Source: Bacteroidales bacterium (GTDB lineage: Bacteria > Bacteroidota > Bacteroidia > Bacteroidales > JAOZVK01). From it: 16,253 nt of DNA. The DNA lies in assembly GCA_029938185.1 (NCBI GenBank), contig JAOZVK010000061.1:1-16253 (forward strand). Direction: 5' to 3'. A model generated the notes under the pieces. The model was not told the DNA's origin, did no database searches, and saw nothing but the letters and a program-made list of their open reading frames with translations. Made by a program: the position numbers and the translations under genes. Shown here piece by piece: positions 7,901 through 16,125 of this stretch. How positions within the stretch are numbered: the first letter of the stretch is position 1; each line of letters begins with the position of its first letter.

Positions 7901-8992
7901 AAAAAAATTGCTTAATTCGTAATTATAATCTTCCTTAATTTGTTTTAATATTCGGTTTCTTTCTGCGGTATCGTTTTTTTGAGCGTATGCAACAGCTAAA
8001 AATGAACGATATACAGCTTCATAATTTGTTTTTGTAGTTTGTTTTAGTAACAAAAATATATTATTAAGGTTTTCTAAACCATCTTGGAAAAGTGCAGGTA
8101 TATAAAATATAGCTGAAATAAAAGGAAGTAGAATTGTTTTTTTTCGTGATTCTTTTTTAAATAAAACTAAAGCTTTATCGTAAAGTACAATCGCTTTTTT
8201 GTAATCACCATTAATAAATTCAATAGTACCAGCTTGAGATAAAAAATAATAATTGTCTGGATATTTGTTAATAATTTTTTGTGCATCTTTAAGTTTTCCT
8301 TGAAAAATGTATATATTTACCAATATATTTTCAGTTGATATTTTATTTCTTCCTTCGCCATTCTTAACTATATTTTGTAGTGTAGGTATGTAATCATCAA
8401 TAAATTCAAAGTTTTTTAAATTTCCATATACAATATGTATAATTATTTCTAACTGCACTTCATGATCCTGTTTTTGTAATAATTCACTATTATTATAAAT
8501 TATTTTTTTTAATTCATCAGATAGTTCATTATATGATATTAGTTTTTTAATAATGCTATAATTTTCCAGAAAATTATCTTTATCAGCAAGGTATAATGAG
8601 TATTTTATTTCTCGTAACAAACGACTTAGAACATGTTTATTATTTGAATAATAACTAACTTCATTAGTAGGAAAAAAACGTCTTATATTTTCAATATGTG
8701 TTATTATTTTCTTATCTTTGAATGCTTCTTCAAAAAGAAATTTTTTAAATTCTTTGTTTGGAATTTGTAAAGGGGTGCCATCAAATATAAGTCGCGAGTC
8801 AAAAGCTTCCTTTAATGTATCATTAAATAGCTTAACATAGTAATTCCTATCATCAATATTCCTTATATTTGATTTACGTAAAAAATCAACAAAATTTGTT
8901 TTATTTACATCTTCGTCACATAGAGCAAATACTTTCAATAATTCTTTTTGATCTTCTGTAGATTCTGAATATGTTTTTATAAGTAGATTCAT
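4901..8992 (-). CDS. SNF2/Swi2-family DNA translocase (DEAD/DEAH-type) with long N-terminal TPR-like region
   Basis: This is a large ATP-driven DNA translocase of the SNF2 (superfamily 2) type, expected to move along double-stranded DNA and remodel or strip bound proteins such as RNA polymerase. The helicase core occupies about residues 915-1363. Walker A is DMGLGKT with Lys944, the DEAQ box starts at Asp1032, motif III is TTGTPIQN (1059-1066), and motif VI is Q1299ASDR1303AHR1306IGQ1309. Between them lie VLVFSQF and GGLGLNL of the C-terminal RecA lobe, so all motifs look intact. Residues 1-500 are helical with TPR-like pieces, for instance the segment ending in DYKKAIVLYDKAL. Residues of about 500-910 form an unrecognised, beta-rich-looking part that may be the bacterial SNF2-associated region. 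No Shine-Dalgarno sequence is visible before the ATG. The gene is enclosed by a perfect inverted pair of 31-bp repeats (4862-4892 and 9014-9044). Its target process is not shown by the sequence. Confidence 0.9.
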   Translation of the reverse strand: MNLLIKTYSESTEDQKELLKVFALCDEDVNKTNFVDFLRKSNIRNIDDRNYYVKLFNDTLKEAFDSRLIFDGTPLQIPNKEFKKFLFEEAFKDKKIITHIENIRRFFPTNEVSYYSNNKHVLSRLLREIKYSLYLADKDNFLENYSIIKKLISYNELSDELKKIIYNNSELLQKQDHEVQLEIIIHIVYGNLKNFEFIDDYIPTLQNIVKNGEGRNKISTENILVNIYIFQGKLKDAQKIINKYPDNYYFLSQAGTIEFINGDYKKAIVLYDKALVLFKKESRKKTILLPFISAIFYIPALFQDGLENLNNIFLLLKQTTKTNYEAVYRSFLAVAYAQKNDTAERNRILKQIKEDYNYELSNFFYLHAKYWSSASARSDEKQKLEKIINKAIKNNYNYFAYQGAVLLSKLNYKKEHFNEISKNIKAQTDIKTNLFEIVKKVEPWERIINSLISLNNPTQQTITGHERIAWLINIKHLSIQPKFQVINKNGKWSKGRNIAIKKLMNNELDCMSPQDKNISASIYSEKSDYWGSVDYYFDKTKAFYAMIGHPSLFLEDNPTVKIELVKASPELIVKQSNDSFSLEFSINCDKTGITIKKETQTKYKVIEITDSHKSIYQTFGQKKITIPSKAKGKLQKVISNLSSVLTIQSDLKYADDDIRSVKADSKIYTQLLPYNEGIKAELFVKPFKTASTYLKPGKGGKNIIAEVNNKKVKTSRNLSKETQNAKFVYSSCPELQSTSNYNSVYITEEPQEALQLLSELQNIKKDVVIEWPQGEKYTIRKEVSYDDMFMRIKHNTDWFEVSGELKIDNGLVFDLKQLLEILEDNKTNFIELKNGEFIALTEKFRNHLNELNSYSDRNKSSIRIHPLAAQAIDGLTENITQMETDNAWIEQKQRIEKAKTIKPKVPSTLQTELRDYQITGYNWLSQLAAWGVGACLADDMGLGKTIQAIALLLQRASDGFALVIAPASVARNWRAEIIKFAPTLNPILLRTGNRKEKLESLKEFDVLICTYGLLQSESEMLSEISWKTIILDEAQAIKNYNTKTSKAAMKLKADFKLITTGTPIQNHLGELWNLFNFINKGLLGTAKRFNERFVANTEEDARKKLKKLIQPFILRRTKTQVLEELPKKTEITLEIELSKHELAFYEAIRQKAIENLDSDDKPDSQKQFQILAEITKMRQACCHPQLVLANSKIQSSKVSVFMELLKDILDGNHKVLVFSQFVRFLTIMRSELEANNIEYKYLDGSTPVKKREQSIKEFQSGQGDVFLISLKAGGLGLNLTAADYVIHLDPWWNPAIEDQASDRAHRIGQKRPVTVYRLVTKGSIEEKIINLHKSKRQLADNLLAGTDVTGKLNAKQLLELIRK

Positions 8993-9013
8993 TTTAATTA
9001 TTATATTTAGTTG

Positions 9014-9044
9014 AGGTCTTCGACCTATTTAATGTGGCTTACGC
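9014..9044 (+). repeat. Dispersed hairpin repeat, copy D, in the SNF2 leader
   Basis: It reads AGGTCTTCGACCT, then ATTTAATGTGGCTTACGC. It ends 21 nt before the SNF2 start codon on the coding (-) strand, where the order is tail first and hairpin next to the gene. It is identical over 31 bp to copy C beyond the stop codon and inverted to it, so the two ends of the SNF2 transcript would be complementary if both are transcribed. Confidence 0.87.
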
Positions 9045-9050
9045 TTTTTA

Positions 9051-9098
9051 ACCGCAAAGTTTCGCAAAGGTTCAATTCGTAATTAATAATTCGTAATT
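9051..9098. repeat. Short direct repeats between SNF2 and AAA genes
   Basis: CGCAAAG occurs at 9053-9059 and 9063-9069, and ATTCGTAATT at 9075-9084 and 9089-9098. Both are simple words common in intergenic DNA of low-GC Bacteroidota. They fill most of the 131-bp gap that also carries repeat copy D. No promoter or terminator could be assigned with confidence. Confidence 0.45.
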
Positions 9099-9123
9099 TC
9101 CATATCAATATTTTTCTTATTTT

Positions 9124-10653
9124 TCAAAATTCTTTTTTCTCATCGTAGTAAATTAAGTATGTTTTTACTTCGATATTATTAATAATCTTTGTATCCTCTT
9201 TTATTTTGTCCGATTTTATTGTATTTTTAATAAAAACAATGTAAATACCTTTTTTTATTCCAGCTTGTTTACAATAATAAGCTATTTGGTCTTTTCCTTT
9301 TTTAAAGTCAGTTGGATTATAATATTTTTTTGTTTCAATAAAATATTCAAATCCTTTTACATTAATAATAAGGTTAGTATTGCCTAATGATACTTGAGCT
9401 TCTTTATAACTTCTTGCTTCAATTATTTGTAAAAACACACTAATAAAAGTTTCAAAACTGTAAATCATAGCAGCTTCGGGTATTGATTTAAAGTTTCCAT
9501 TTTTGTCTTTTTCTCTGTATGGTCTAAAACTGCGTAAATTTATATGTTGTTTATAATTATCTATTAATTTGTCAAAATTTATCTCATTTTTATTATCAAA
9601 GTATTCTTCAACTAACATATTTTCTGCAATACGCTCTCCTTCGCCGTTTGTGTACGGATAATAATAGTTAAAAAGAGCTTTTTTGTATAATGGCACCCAA
9701 AACTGAACATATAATTTCTTATCAACAGTATTTTTGTAAGGTTTAATTAATCCGTTTGCATTAAGTTTTTTTATTGCATTATCATTTATTCTGTATCGTA
9801 ATTTGCTTGTTGAAAATAATAATTTTTGGACAAATTTGCGATGTTCGTCTGCTTTATTAAAAATATTTGAAATGTTTTTATCGACAGTTATATCAAGATA
9901 CCATCGTTCTGTATCTAAATAATCATCGTAATCAAGTTGCTTTTTGTTCGGATTTGTATCAACAAGTTTTTTGGCAAAGCCGTTTACAAGTCCAGGTTGA
10001 TTGGCGGTTATTTCACATATTTTTTGTATTACTTTTTTGTCAAATAATTGTCCTGTTTCGGTTTCGTGTTGTGCAAAAAGTTCTTGAACTTCTTCTACTG
10101 TAAAATAAGGCATTTCTAAATTGTCTACAATATTAAAAAGGCTTGCATTTTCTTTGATAATTCCTGTAATATTGACGACCCCCACAAGTATTACACTTTT
10201 TAGGCAATGTTTTTCTCGTGTATGAAAGGCTTTTCTTACAGCATGTAAAAAAGAGTTTAGGTATTGGGACTCTATTCCCTTTACTTCATCAATTATTAAT
10301 ACGAATTTTTGTTTTTTTAACAGTTCAATTTGATAAAAAATATCAGATATATTTGTTTGAGAAAAATTTGTAGCCCAAAATTTGTTCAGCTCTCCTACAA
10401 AGTTTTTTAAAAATGTGCTTTCAGGAGTTTTTTTTAAATTCTCAGTATTTATATGAGCTACTTTATAATTGTTCTTTTTTAATTCATTTGCAAGTAATTT
10501 GAAATATGTACTTTTACCTGTTTGATGAGGTGCCCAAACTGTAAAATACCTTTCGTTTTTTACAAGATTAATTCCTTCATCTATAATATTTTGTCGCTTT
10601 ATTGTGTAATTTTCTTTTGGAATATTGGGTCCTGATGTGTTAAATGTTCTCAT
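9124..10653 (-). CDS. AAA family ATPase with C-terminal PD-(D/E)XK nuclease-like domain
   Basis: This resembles a family common in Bacteroidales, with an N-terminal signature FNT(S/A)GP, an AAA-like ATPase and a C-terminal PD-(D/E)XK fold. The start matches that signature at Phe4-Pro9, which supports this ATG. The Walker A region reads WAPHQTGKST with Lys47 and lacks the usual first glycine, as is usual for the family (APRQTGKT). Walker B is FVLIIDE with Asp122-Glu123. The nuclease-like domain is recognised by IETK (Glu440, Lys442) after a strand at 427-432. The position normally holding Asp (motif T-D-L) is Asn427, codon AAC, so nuclease activity may be lost. The length of 509 residues is normal. 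The biological role of this family is poorly known; many members occur in several paralogues per genome. The gene stands 131 bp upstream of SNF2 and 216 bp from the kinase gene. It is the only one of the four without its own inward pair of hairpin repeats. Confidence 0.85.
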   Translation of the reverse strand: MRTFNTSGPNIPKENYTIKRQNIIDEGINLVKNERYFTVWAPHQTGKSTYFKLLANELKKNNYKVAHINTENLKKTPESTFLKNFVGELNKFWATNFSQTNISDIFYQIELLKKQKFVLIIDEVKGIESQYLNSFLHAVRKAFHTREKHCLKSVILVGVVNITGIIKENASLFNIVDNLEMPYFTVEEVQELFAQHETETGQLFDKKVIQKICEITANQPGLVNGFAKKLVDTNPNKKQLDYDDYLDTERWYLDITVDKNISNIFNKADEHRKFVQKLLFSTSKLRYRINDNAIKKLNANGLIKPYKNTVDKKLYVQFWVPLYKKALFNYYYPYTNGEGERIAENMLVEEYFDNKNEINFDKLIDNYKQHINLRSFRPYREKDKNGNFKSIPEAAMIYSFETFISVFLQIIEARSYKEAQVSLGNTNLIINVKGFEYFIETKKYYNPTDFKKGKDQIAYYCKQAGIKKGIYIVFIKNTIKSDKIKEDTKIINNIEVKTYLIYYDEKKEF

Positions 10654-10772
10654 TATTTAAAATTTATTTGTAATTTATTTGGTATTTTTCACAAGTGTTG
10701 ATTTATTATTTACTTTTTGAAATTTAAAAAAATCTCAAATATTCAGAGTTCAAAGTTTGGGTTCATCGAGCA

Positions 10773-10871
10773 TATTTATGCACAAGTTTATTTTTGCTTT
10801 TTTAATTAACTGGTAATCAATAATAATAAAATTAGTCAGACGTAAGCAACGTTAAAAGGTTCGAAAAGTCT
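10773..10871 (+). repeat. Extended ~98-bp repeat, right copy (includes hairpin repeat E)
   Basis: Bases 10773-10818 align with 501-545 (about four substitutions, one indel), and the hairpin copy follows at the same relative place. In this copy the block lies between the kinase stop codon and the AAA start, about 120-218 bp upstream of the latter. See the left copy at 501-597 for the shared words. Confidence 0.65.
10841..10871 (-). repeat. Dispersed hairpin repeat, copy E, overlapping the kinase gene stop
   Basis: On the - strand it reads AGACTTTTCGAACCT, then TTTAACGTTGCTTACG. The hairpin is weakened and relies on G.U pairs when read on the + strand. Its edge overlaps the TAG stop codon of the kinase-phosphatase gene (10870-10872), so the last bases of the gene and the repeat are shared. 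It is inverted relative to copy F upstream of the same gene. Confidence 0.72.
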
Positions 10872-13800
10872 ATATTTTAAATCCCAGTATTAAAATATCA
10901 TCAATTTGTTTTCCTTTTCCAATCCATTCAATAATATTTTTATCAAGAATATTTTTTTGAATATCCATTGGTTTTTGATTTATTTCCAATAATAATTCTC
11001 TTAATCTCTTAGGTGTAAATTTTCTATTTTTTAGTCCTCCTAATTGATCTTGGTATCCATCAGTAAAAAGATATATTATATCATTTTTTTCAAGTTGTAT
11101 TATATGGTTAATAAAAGGTTTTTCTTTTATATAAATACCAACAGGATTTTTTGTTCCTTTTGTAATTATTAATTCATTATTTCGAATTAAATAAAGAGGA
11201 TTATTAGCTCCAGCATATTGCATTGTATTGGTTTGTTTATCAATCATACACAGAGCCATATCTATTCCATCTCTTGCTTCGGTTGATTTCTTGGTTTGTC
11301 TTAATGATTTTTTAATCAATTCGCGCAATTGGTTAAGAATATCAGCAGAATTTATAGAGTTTGAATTGATATTTTTCATATTTCTTGAAGTAATTTCATT
11401 TAGGAATGATATTCCCAACATACTCATAAATGCTCCGGGTACACCATGTCCAGTACTATCGGCAGCAGTAATAATCAACGTTTTTACTTTTTTTGATATC
11501 CAATAAAAATCGCCACTTACAATATCGCGTGGTTTATATAGTACAAAGCTTTCTGGAATTATTTCTTGGATTGCTTTTTTCGATGGTAAAATAGCCGATT
11601 GGATTTTTTTTGCATAGTTTATACTAGCCAAAATATTTTTATAAGCATTTTCTAATTTTAGTGTTCTTTCCTCTACTCTTTCTTCTAAAGTTTTGTATAA
11701 TAATGCATTTTCGATAGAGATTGCAATTTGTGACGAAAGTATTTCTATGGTTTTCAATCTTTGTGGTGTAAATGCTCCTACACTAAGATTATTTTCGAGA
11801 TATATTATTGCTGTTAGCTCAGTTTTATTTATGATTGGATGACAAAGTATTGATTTAATTTTTTCTTTTTTTATATATTCATTCGTATTAAATCTAGAGT
11901 CTTTGAAAGCATTATTTAAAACAATAGTATTTTTTGTACGTTTTACGTATCTGAGAATACTCAAAGGCAATTTATTGGAGTTTGTTACTTTTTGGTTTTG
12001 TAAAACTTCAATTTGCTTATCTTTATAATTTCCTTTTGCTTCAATTTTCAAAATATCTTTGTTGTTTGATAGTATTGCACCTTTTTCGGCACCAGCATTT
12101 TGTAAAAGTATTATCATCATATTGTTTAGGAGTTTTTCTAATTTTACTTCTCCAGATAGCGACTGCGATGCTTTTAAAATACTATTTACATCAAACGATA
12201 AATCGGAAAAACCACCAACAGTTGTTCTTGTATTAATTGTATTATTAGTTGTTTGCTCACTTTGATTTTCATTAAATATAAAGTTTGGATATTTTTGAAC
12301 TATACGTTTTGATTTTGAATTTGCCCCCCATATTTTATAACACTTATATGCATTTTGCATATTATATTCGGCAAGATGAAATTTGTTTTGTTCAAAATAA
12401 AATCTACCTGTTAGTTCCCATATTAATGCTTCTTCATTTAAAAAATTATTATTTCTTGCTCCTGTGATTGCTTTATCGTATAAGTTTCTTGCTTTATCTG
12501 TTTTGTTTAAAACTCGCATTAGCTCGGCTTGAACTATATCAAACTTATGTTGAAAATTTGAAATACAGTTTTTTGACCAATTTTTAATTTTTTGTTGGTT
12601 GTTTTTAACAATTTTTAAAAATTTTGCTTTTGTTTTTTTATCTTTTTTATTGTACAACGCAAGCATTGATAGGGAATAATAGAATGTGTGAATTACTATT
12701 AAATAGTTTGCTTTTATTCCTGATGTGTATTTATTTGTATCATTTGCATTTTGATATGCTTTTTCGAACATACCAAACAAATAATATAATATAGTTTTGA
12801 ATATATATAAATAGCTTAGAGTACTTAGGTCATTTGATTTTTTTAGTATTGGTATTTCTTTTTCTTCATTAAAATAAGTTCCTTTGAAAGTTTCGAATAC
12901 CGCATTTTCGTTAATTAAAAAATAATAATACTGAAGGTAAATTTCCTGACGTTTTATACTAACCGATTGTTTTAGTTTTTTTAAAATATTAAGTTCTTTT
13001 AAAGAATCGGAATTTAATAATTCTAAATTTTTTCCAATTATATTACTAATAAAATTCAGACTAGATAGAGAATATGCAGCAAATTCAATATCTCCTGTTT
13101 CATTTCCAATTTTATATATTTTTTTGAATGATTTATGTATATCATGTAACTTAACTGACCATGGATATACAGTAAAGTTTGCCATATAATTAGCTCTGGC
13201 TGTGAATTCTACTGAATTTGTTATGCCTATTAATTCTAAAGCAATATCACTTATTTTTTTGGCTTGCATTATTTTTTTCATCATAACCAAAATAACCGAG
13301 TATGCAGTAAATACAAAAGGTGTACTTTCTGAAATTCCTTTTTTTATGAAAATTTGAAGTGCTTTTAATGTAATAATTGGAAATACATTAGGTTCAGTCA
13401 AATATACTGAAGAGCCTACAGCACTTATTATATTAACTATAGCTATATATTTGCGTTCAGTTAATTTGGGTAAAGTTAAAATATTGTCTACACCTTTTCT
13501 TTTTATTAATATTGATGTTTTGATATATTCCTTTATTATATGTATTTTATTTGTTTTTTTCGGGATATGAACTCCTAATTTATTAAATAGATAATTACCA
13601 ATTGCAATAGCTTCTATATAATTAGCTTGTGCAGTATGAATATTTATTAAAAAGATATTCGAATTGATTGTATCCAATATGTTGTTGGCATTATTAATAA
13701 TTGCATTAATAAATACTTCCGATTCTTCATACATTCCAATTAAGTATGTAATTTCGGCAAGTTTGTCGTACACATTCAAAGTAAAGTTATAATCAGTTTC

Positions 13801-16101
13801 CCATGAGTTTTTATCTATTAAATTTAACGATTTATTAAAATACGAATACGATTGCTGATAAGCCAGCGATTCTTTGGCTTTAACTCCTGCATTATAATTT
13901 AGCATTGCCAATTGCTTTACTTCATCCTTATTGTTAATAAATTCTGTACAAAAGTTTAATTGATTTGCTATTTCAAATTCATAACTATTATGTACTTTTT
14001 TTGGTGGGTTTTCTAAAAGCAAATTACCAATTTTATAATGATATTCTTTTCTTTTATTTTCTGGTATTGTCGAATATACAGCCTGTTGAACCCTATCGTG
14101 TATAAATTTAAAGTTTATGAAATCATAGTTTATAATTAATTGCTCATGAATAGCGATTCTTAAATCATTTTTAGTTGTTTCACTGTCCTTATTATATAAT
14201 GTATTTAGTAAATCAAACTCAAATTTATTTCCAATACAAGATGCTAATTTTAGAATTTTTTGAGTTGCAATTGGTAGTTTAAGTATTTTATTGGCTACTA
14301 ATTTTACAACATTGTCGGTTACATTTCTGCTTTCAATATTAATAAAACTCCATGTCCACCATTTTTTTTCTTGATTAAACCATAATAGATTTTCTTCGTA
14401 TAATGTTTTTAGAAATTGAATAACAAAGAATACATTTCCTTTGGTTTTTTCATATACAAGTTGCGACAATTGTTCTAAGCCAAAAGTATTCTTTGTGTCT
14501 TGGGGGTTTAGGGCATCAATAATAAACGATTTTGTATCTTTTTCATTTAAGTTTCTAACTTTTATTTTGTTTACTACTAAATCATTATCTCCTAAATCGT
14601 CAATGAATTTAATAAATGGGTGTGAAAAACTAATTTCATTTTCACGATATGCTGTTATACATAAAAAATTGCTTATTTCGAAATCTGATAGTAAAATTTT
14701 CAGCAATTCGATTGATGCACTATCAGCCCATTGCATATCATCTACAAAAATTATTACAGGATGTTCTGGTTTGCAAATTGCTTTTATAAAATTAGACCAT
14801 ACATAGTTAAACCTATTTTGAGCCTCAAACCCTTTTAGTTTTGGAACTTCGGCTTGCCTACCTATTATATCTTCAATTTCGGGGAAATAGTTAGTAAGTA
14901 CTTTGCCGAGTCCATCTAAAGCACTAATAATAAGATGTTTCCAATATGTTAATTTTTTCTCATTTTCGGTAAGAATAATGTCAATAAAATTTTTGAAAAC
15001 CTGAGTGAATGCATAATATGGTGTGCTCATTTGAAATTTATCAAACTTTCCTTCTAAGTAAATTCCTTTTTTTGAGGTAATTGGTTTATGTATTTCATGT
15101 ACTAACATTGACTTACCTACTCCCGAAAAACCTTCAATAATTAATAATTCTTTTGAGCCAAGCAATACTCTATCATAAATTTCTAATAGTTTTTTTATTT
15201 CTTTTTTGCGACCATATATTTTTTCAGGAATAACTAACTTTCCTGAAAAATCTTGAAATGCAATTTTGAAATTTCCATATATCTCTCTTTTTATTAAATT
15301 ACTTTTTTTGCTTATATATTCTAAATCGTATTTAATACCAAATGCTGATTGATATCTATCTTCAGCATTTTTAGAAATTAGTTTAAGTATTATATCAGAT
15401 AAAATGCGAGGTATATTTTTATTAATTTCATGTGGAGCAATTGCTAATTTACTAATATGAGAATGAACTATCTCCAATGGGTCAAGATTGTCAAAAGGCA
15501 ATTGTCCTGTAAGTAATTCATAGAAAACAATTCCAAGCGAATATAAATCAGTTCTGTAATCAACAGTTCTATTCATTCGTCCTGTTTGCTCTGGAGAAAT
15601 ATAAGCTAATGTTCCTTCGAGATGCTCCGGATTACCTAAATTTTGTGTTTTAATATCATATTTTGTTGAAATACCAAAATCTATTATTCTTATATCGTTT
15701 TGTTTGTTTACAAGTATATTATAGCTATTTATATCTTTGTGAATTATATTTTTTTGATGAAGTTCGCCTATCGTTTTACAAATATTAATTGCAACCGATA
15801 AAAATTTATTAATATTAAATTTTTGGTTACAAAAAGTATCTTTTAATGTTTTTCCTTCAAAATATTCAAGCACCAAAGTATGTCTTCCTTTTATTTTATT
15901 AAGCTTTAGAGCTTTTCGTACACCTTTAATTTGTATATTATTAGTTAGTTCAAACTCATTATTAAATTTGAAAAGCTCTATATCTGTTGGATATTTTTGT
16001 TTTAATACTTTTAAAATTACTGTATTATTACTAACATCATAGCCTTCGTAAATAGCTGTATTGTTACTTTCATGTATTTTTTTATGATTTACAAAATCCA
16101 T
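10870..16101 (-). CDS. Multidomain signalling protein: Ser/Thr kinase - AAA ATPase - helical repeats - GAF - SpoIIE/PP2C phosphatase
   Basis: This cytosolic signalling protein of 1743 residues belongs to the group of giant kinase-AAA-GAF proteins that usually end in a histidine kinase; here the output is a phosphatase. Residues 1-270 form a Hanks-type kinase with Lys31 (VILKVLK), catalytic Asp123 (HKDIN), DFG at 141-143 and the SPEQTGRMNR segment. The glycine loop is degenerate, which is usual in this group. The AAA module follows at about 305-600, with Walker A GFSGVGKS (Lys330) and Walker B IIFVDDMQWAD (Asp454-455). A long helical, TPR-like region spans about 690-1250. A GAF domain covers about 1300-1450, and a coiled coil with EERVEERTLKLENAY leads to the SpoIIE/PP2C domain. 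Its metal-binding acids all look present: Asp1531 (SGDFYW), Asp1548 (ADSTGHG), Asp1681 (FTDG) and Asp1734-1735 at the end. It probably dephosphorylates an anti-sigma-antagonist-like protein, as RsbU does, but no such partner lies in the window. The repeats F and E bracket the gene. Confidence 0.92.
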   Translation of the reverse strand: MDFVNHKKIHESNNTAIYEGYDVSNNTVILKVLKQKYPTDIELFKFNNEFELTNNIQIKGVRKALKLNKIKGRHTLVLEYFEGKTLKDTFCNQKFNINKFLSVAINICKTIGELHQKNIIHKDINSYNILVNKQNDIRIIDFGISTKYDIKTQNLGNPEHLEGTLAYISPEQTGRMNRTVDYRTDLYSLGIVFYELLTGQLPFDNLDPLEIVHSHISKLAIAPHEINKNIPRILSDIILKLISKNAEDRYQSAFGIKYDLEYISKKSNLIKREIYGNFKIAFQDFSGKLVIPEKIYGRKKEIKKLLEIYDRVLLGSKELLIIEGFSGVGKSMLVHEIHKPITSKKGIYLEGKFDKFQMSTPYYAFTQVFKNFIDIILTENEKKLTYWKHLIISALDGLGKVLTNYFPEIEDIIGRQAEVPKLKGFEAQNRFNYVWSNFIKAICKPEHPVIIFVDDMQWADSASIELLKILLSDFEISNFLCITAYRENEISFSHPFIKFIDDLGDNDLVVNKIKVRNLNEKDTKSFIIDALNPQDTKNTFGLEQLSQLVYEKTKGNVFFVIQFLKTLYEENLLWFNQEKKWWTWSFINIESRNVTDNVVKLVANKILKLPIATQKILKLASCIGNKFEFDLLNTLYNKDSETTKNDLRIAIHEQLIINYDFINFKFIHDRVQQAVYSTIPENKRKEYHYKIGNLLLENPPKKVHNSYEFEIANQLNFCTEFINNKDEVKQLAMLNYNAGVKAKESLAYQQSYSYFNKSLNLIDKNSWETDYNFTLNVYDKLAEITYLIGMYEESEVFINAIINNANNILDTINSNIFLINIHTAQANYIEAIAIGNYLFNKLGVHIPKKTNKIHIIKEYIKTSILIKRKGVDNILTLPKLTERKYIAIVNIISAVGSSVYLTEPNVFPIITLKALQIFIKKGISESTPFVFTAYSVILVMMKKIMQAKKISDIALELIGITNSVEFTARANYMANFTVYPWSVKLHDIHKSFKKIYKIGNETGDIEFAAYSLSSLNFISNIIGKNLELLNSDSLKELNILKKLKQSVSIKRQEIYLQYYYFLINENAVFETFKGTYFNEEKEIPILKKSNDLSTLSYLYIFKTILYYLFGMFEKAYQNANDTNKYTSGIKANYLIVIHTFYYSLSMLALYNKKDKKTKAKFLKIVKNNQQKIKNWSKNCISNFQHKFDIVQAELMRVLNKTDKARNLYDKAITGARNNNFLNEEALIWELTGRFYFEQNKFHLAEYNMQNAYKCYKIWGANSKSKRIVQKYPNFIFNENQSEQTTNNTINTRTTVGGFSDLSFDVNSILKASQSLSGEVKLEKLLNNMMIILLQNAGAEKGAILSNNKDILKIEAKGNYKDKQIEVLQNQKVTNSNKLPLSILRYVKRTKNTIVLNNAFKDSRFNTNEYIKKEKIKSILCHPIINKTELTAIIYLENNLSVGAFTPQRLKTIEILSSQIAISIENALLYKTLEERVEERTLKLENAYKNILASINYAKKIQSAILPSKKAIQEIIPESFVLYKPRDIVSGDFYWISKKVKTLIITAADSTGHGVPGAFMSMLGISFLNEITSRNMKNINSNSINSADILNQLRELIKKSLRQTKKSTEARDGIDMALCMIDKQTNTMQYAGANNPLYLIRNNELIITKGTKNPVGIYIKEKPFINHIIQLEKNDIIYLFTDGYQDQLGGLKNRKFTPKRLRELLLEINQKPMDIQKNILDKNIIEWIGKGKQIDDILILGFKI

Positions 16102-16125
16102 ATATTTTTTGTTAAAGTCGTATGT

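Noticed and set aside
10654..10869. Operon joining the kinase, AAA and SNF2 genes
   Set aside because: Gaps of 216 and 131 bp with repeat elements, and no overlap or coupling, argue for separate units; read-through cannot be excluded without transcript data.
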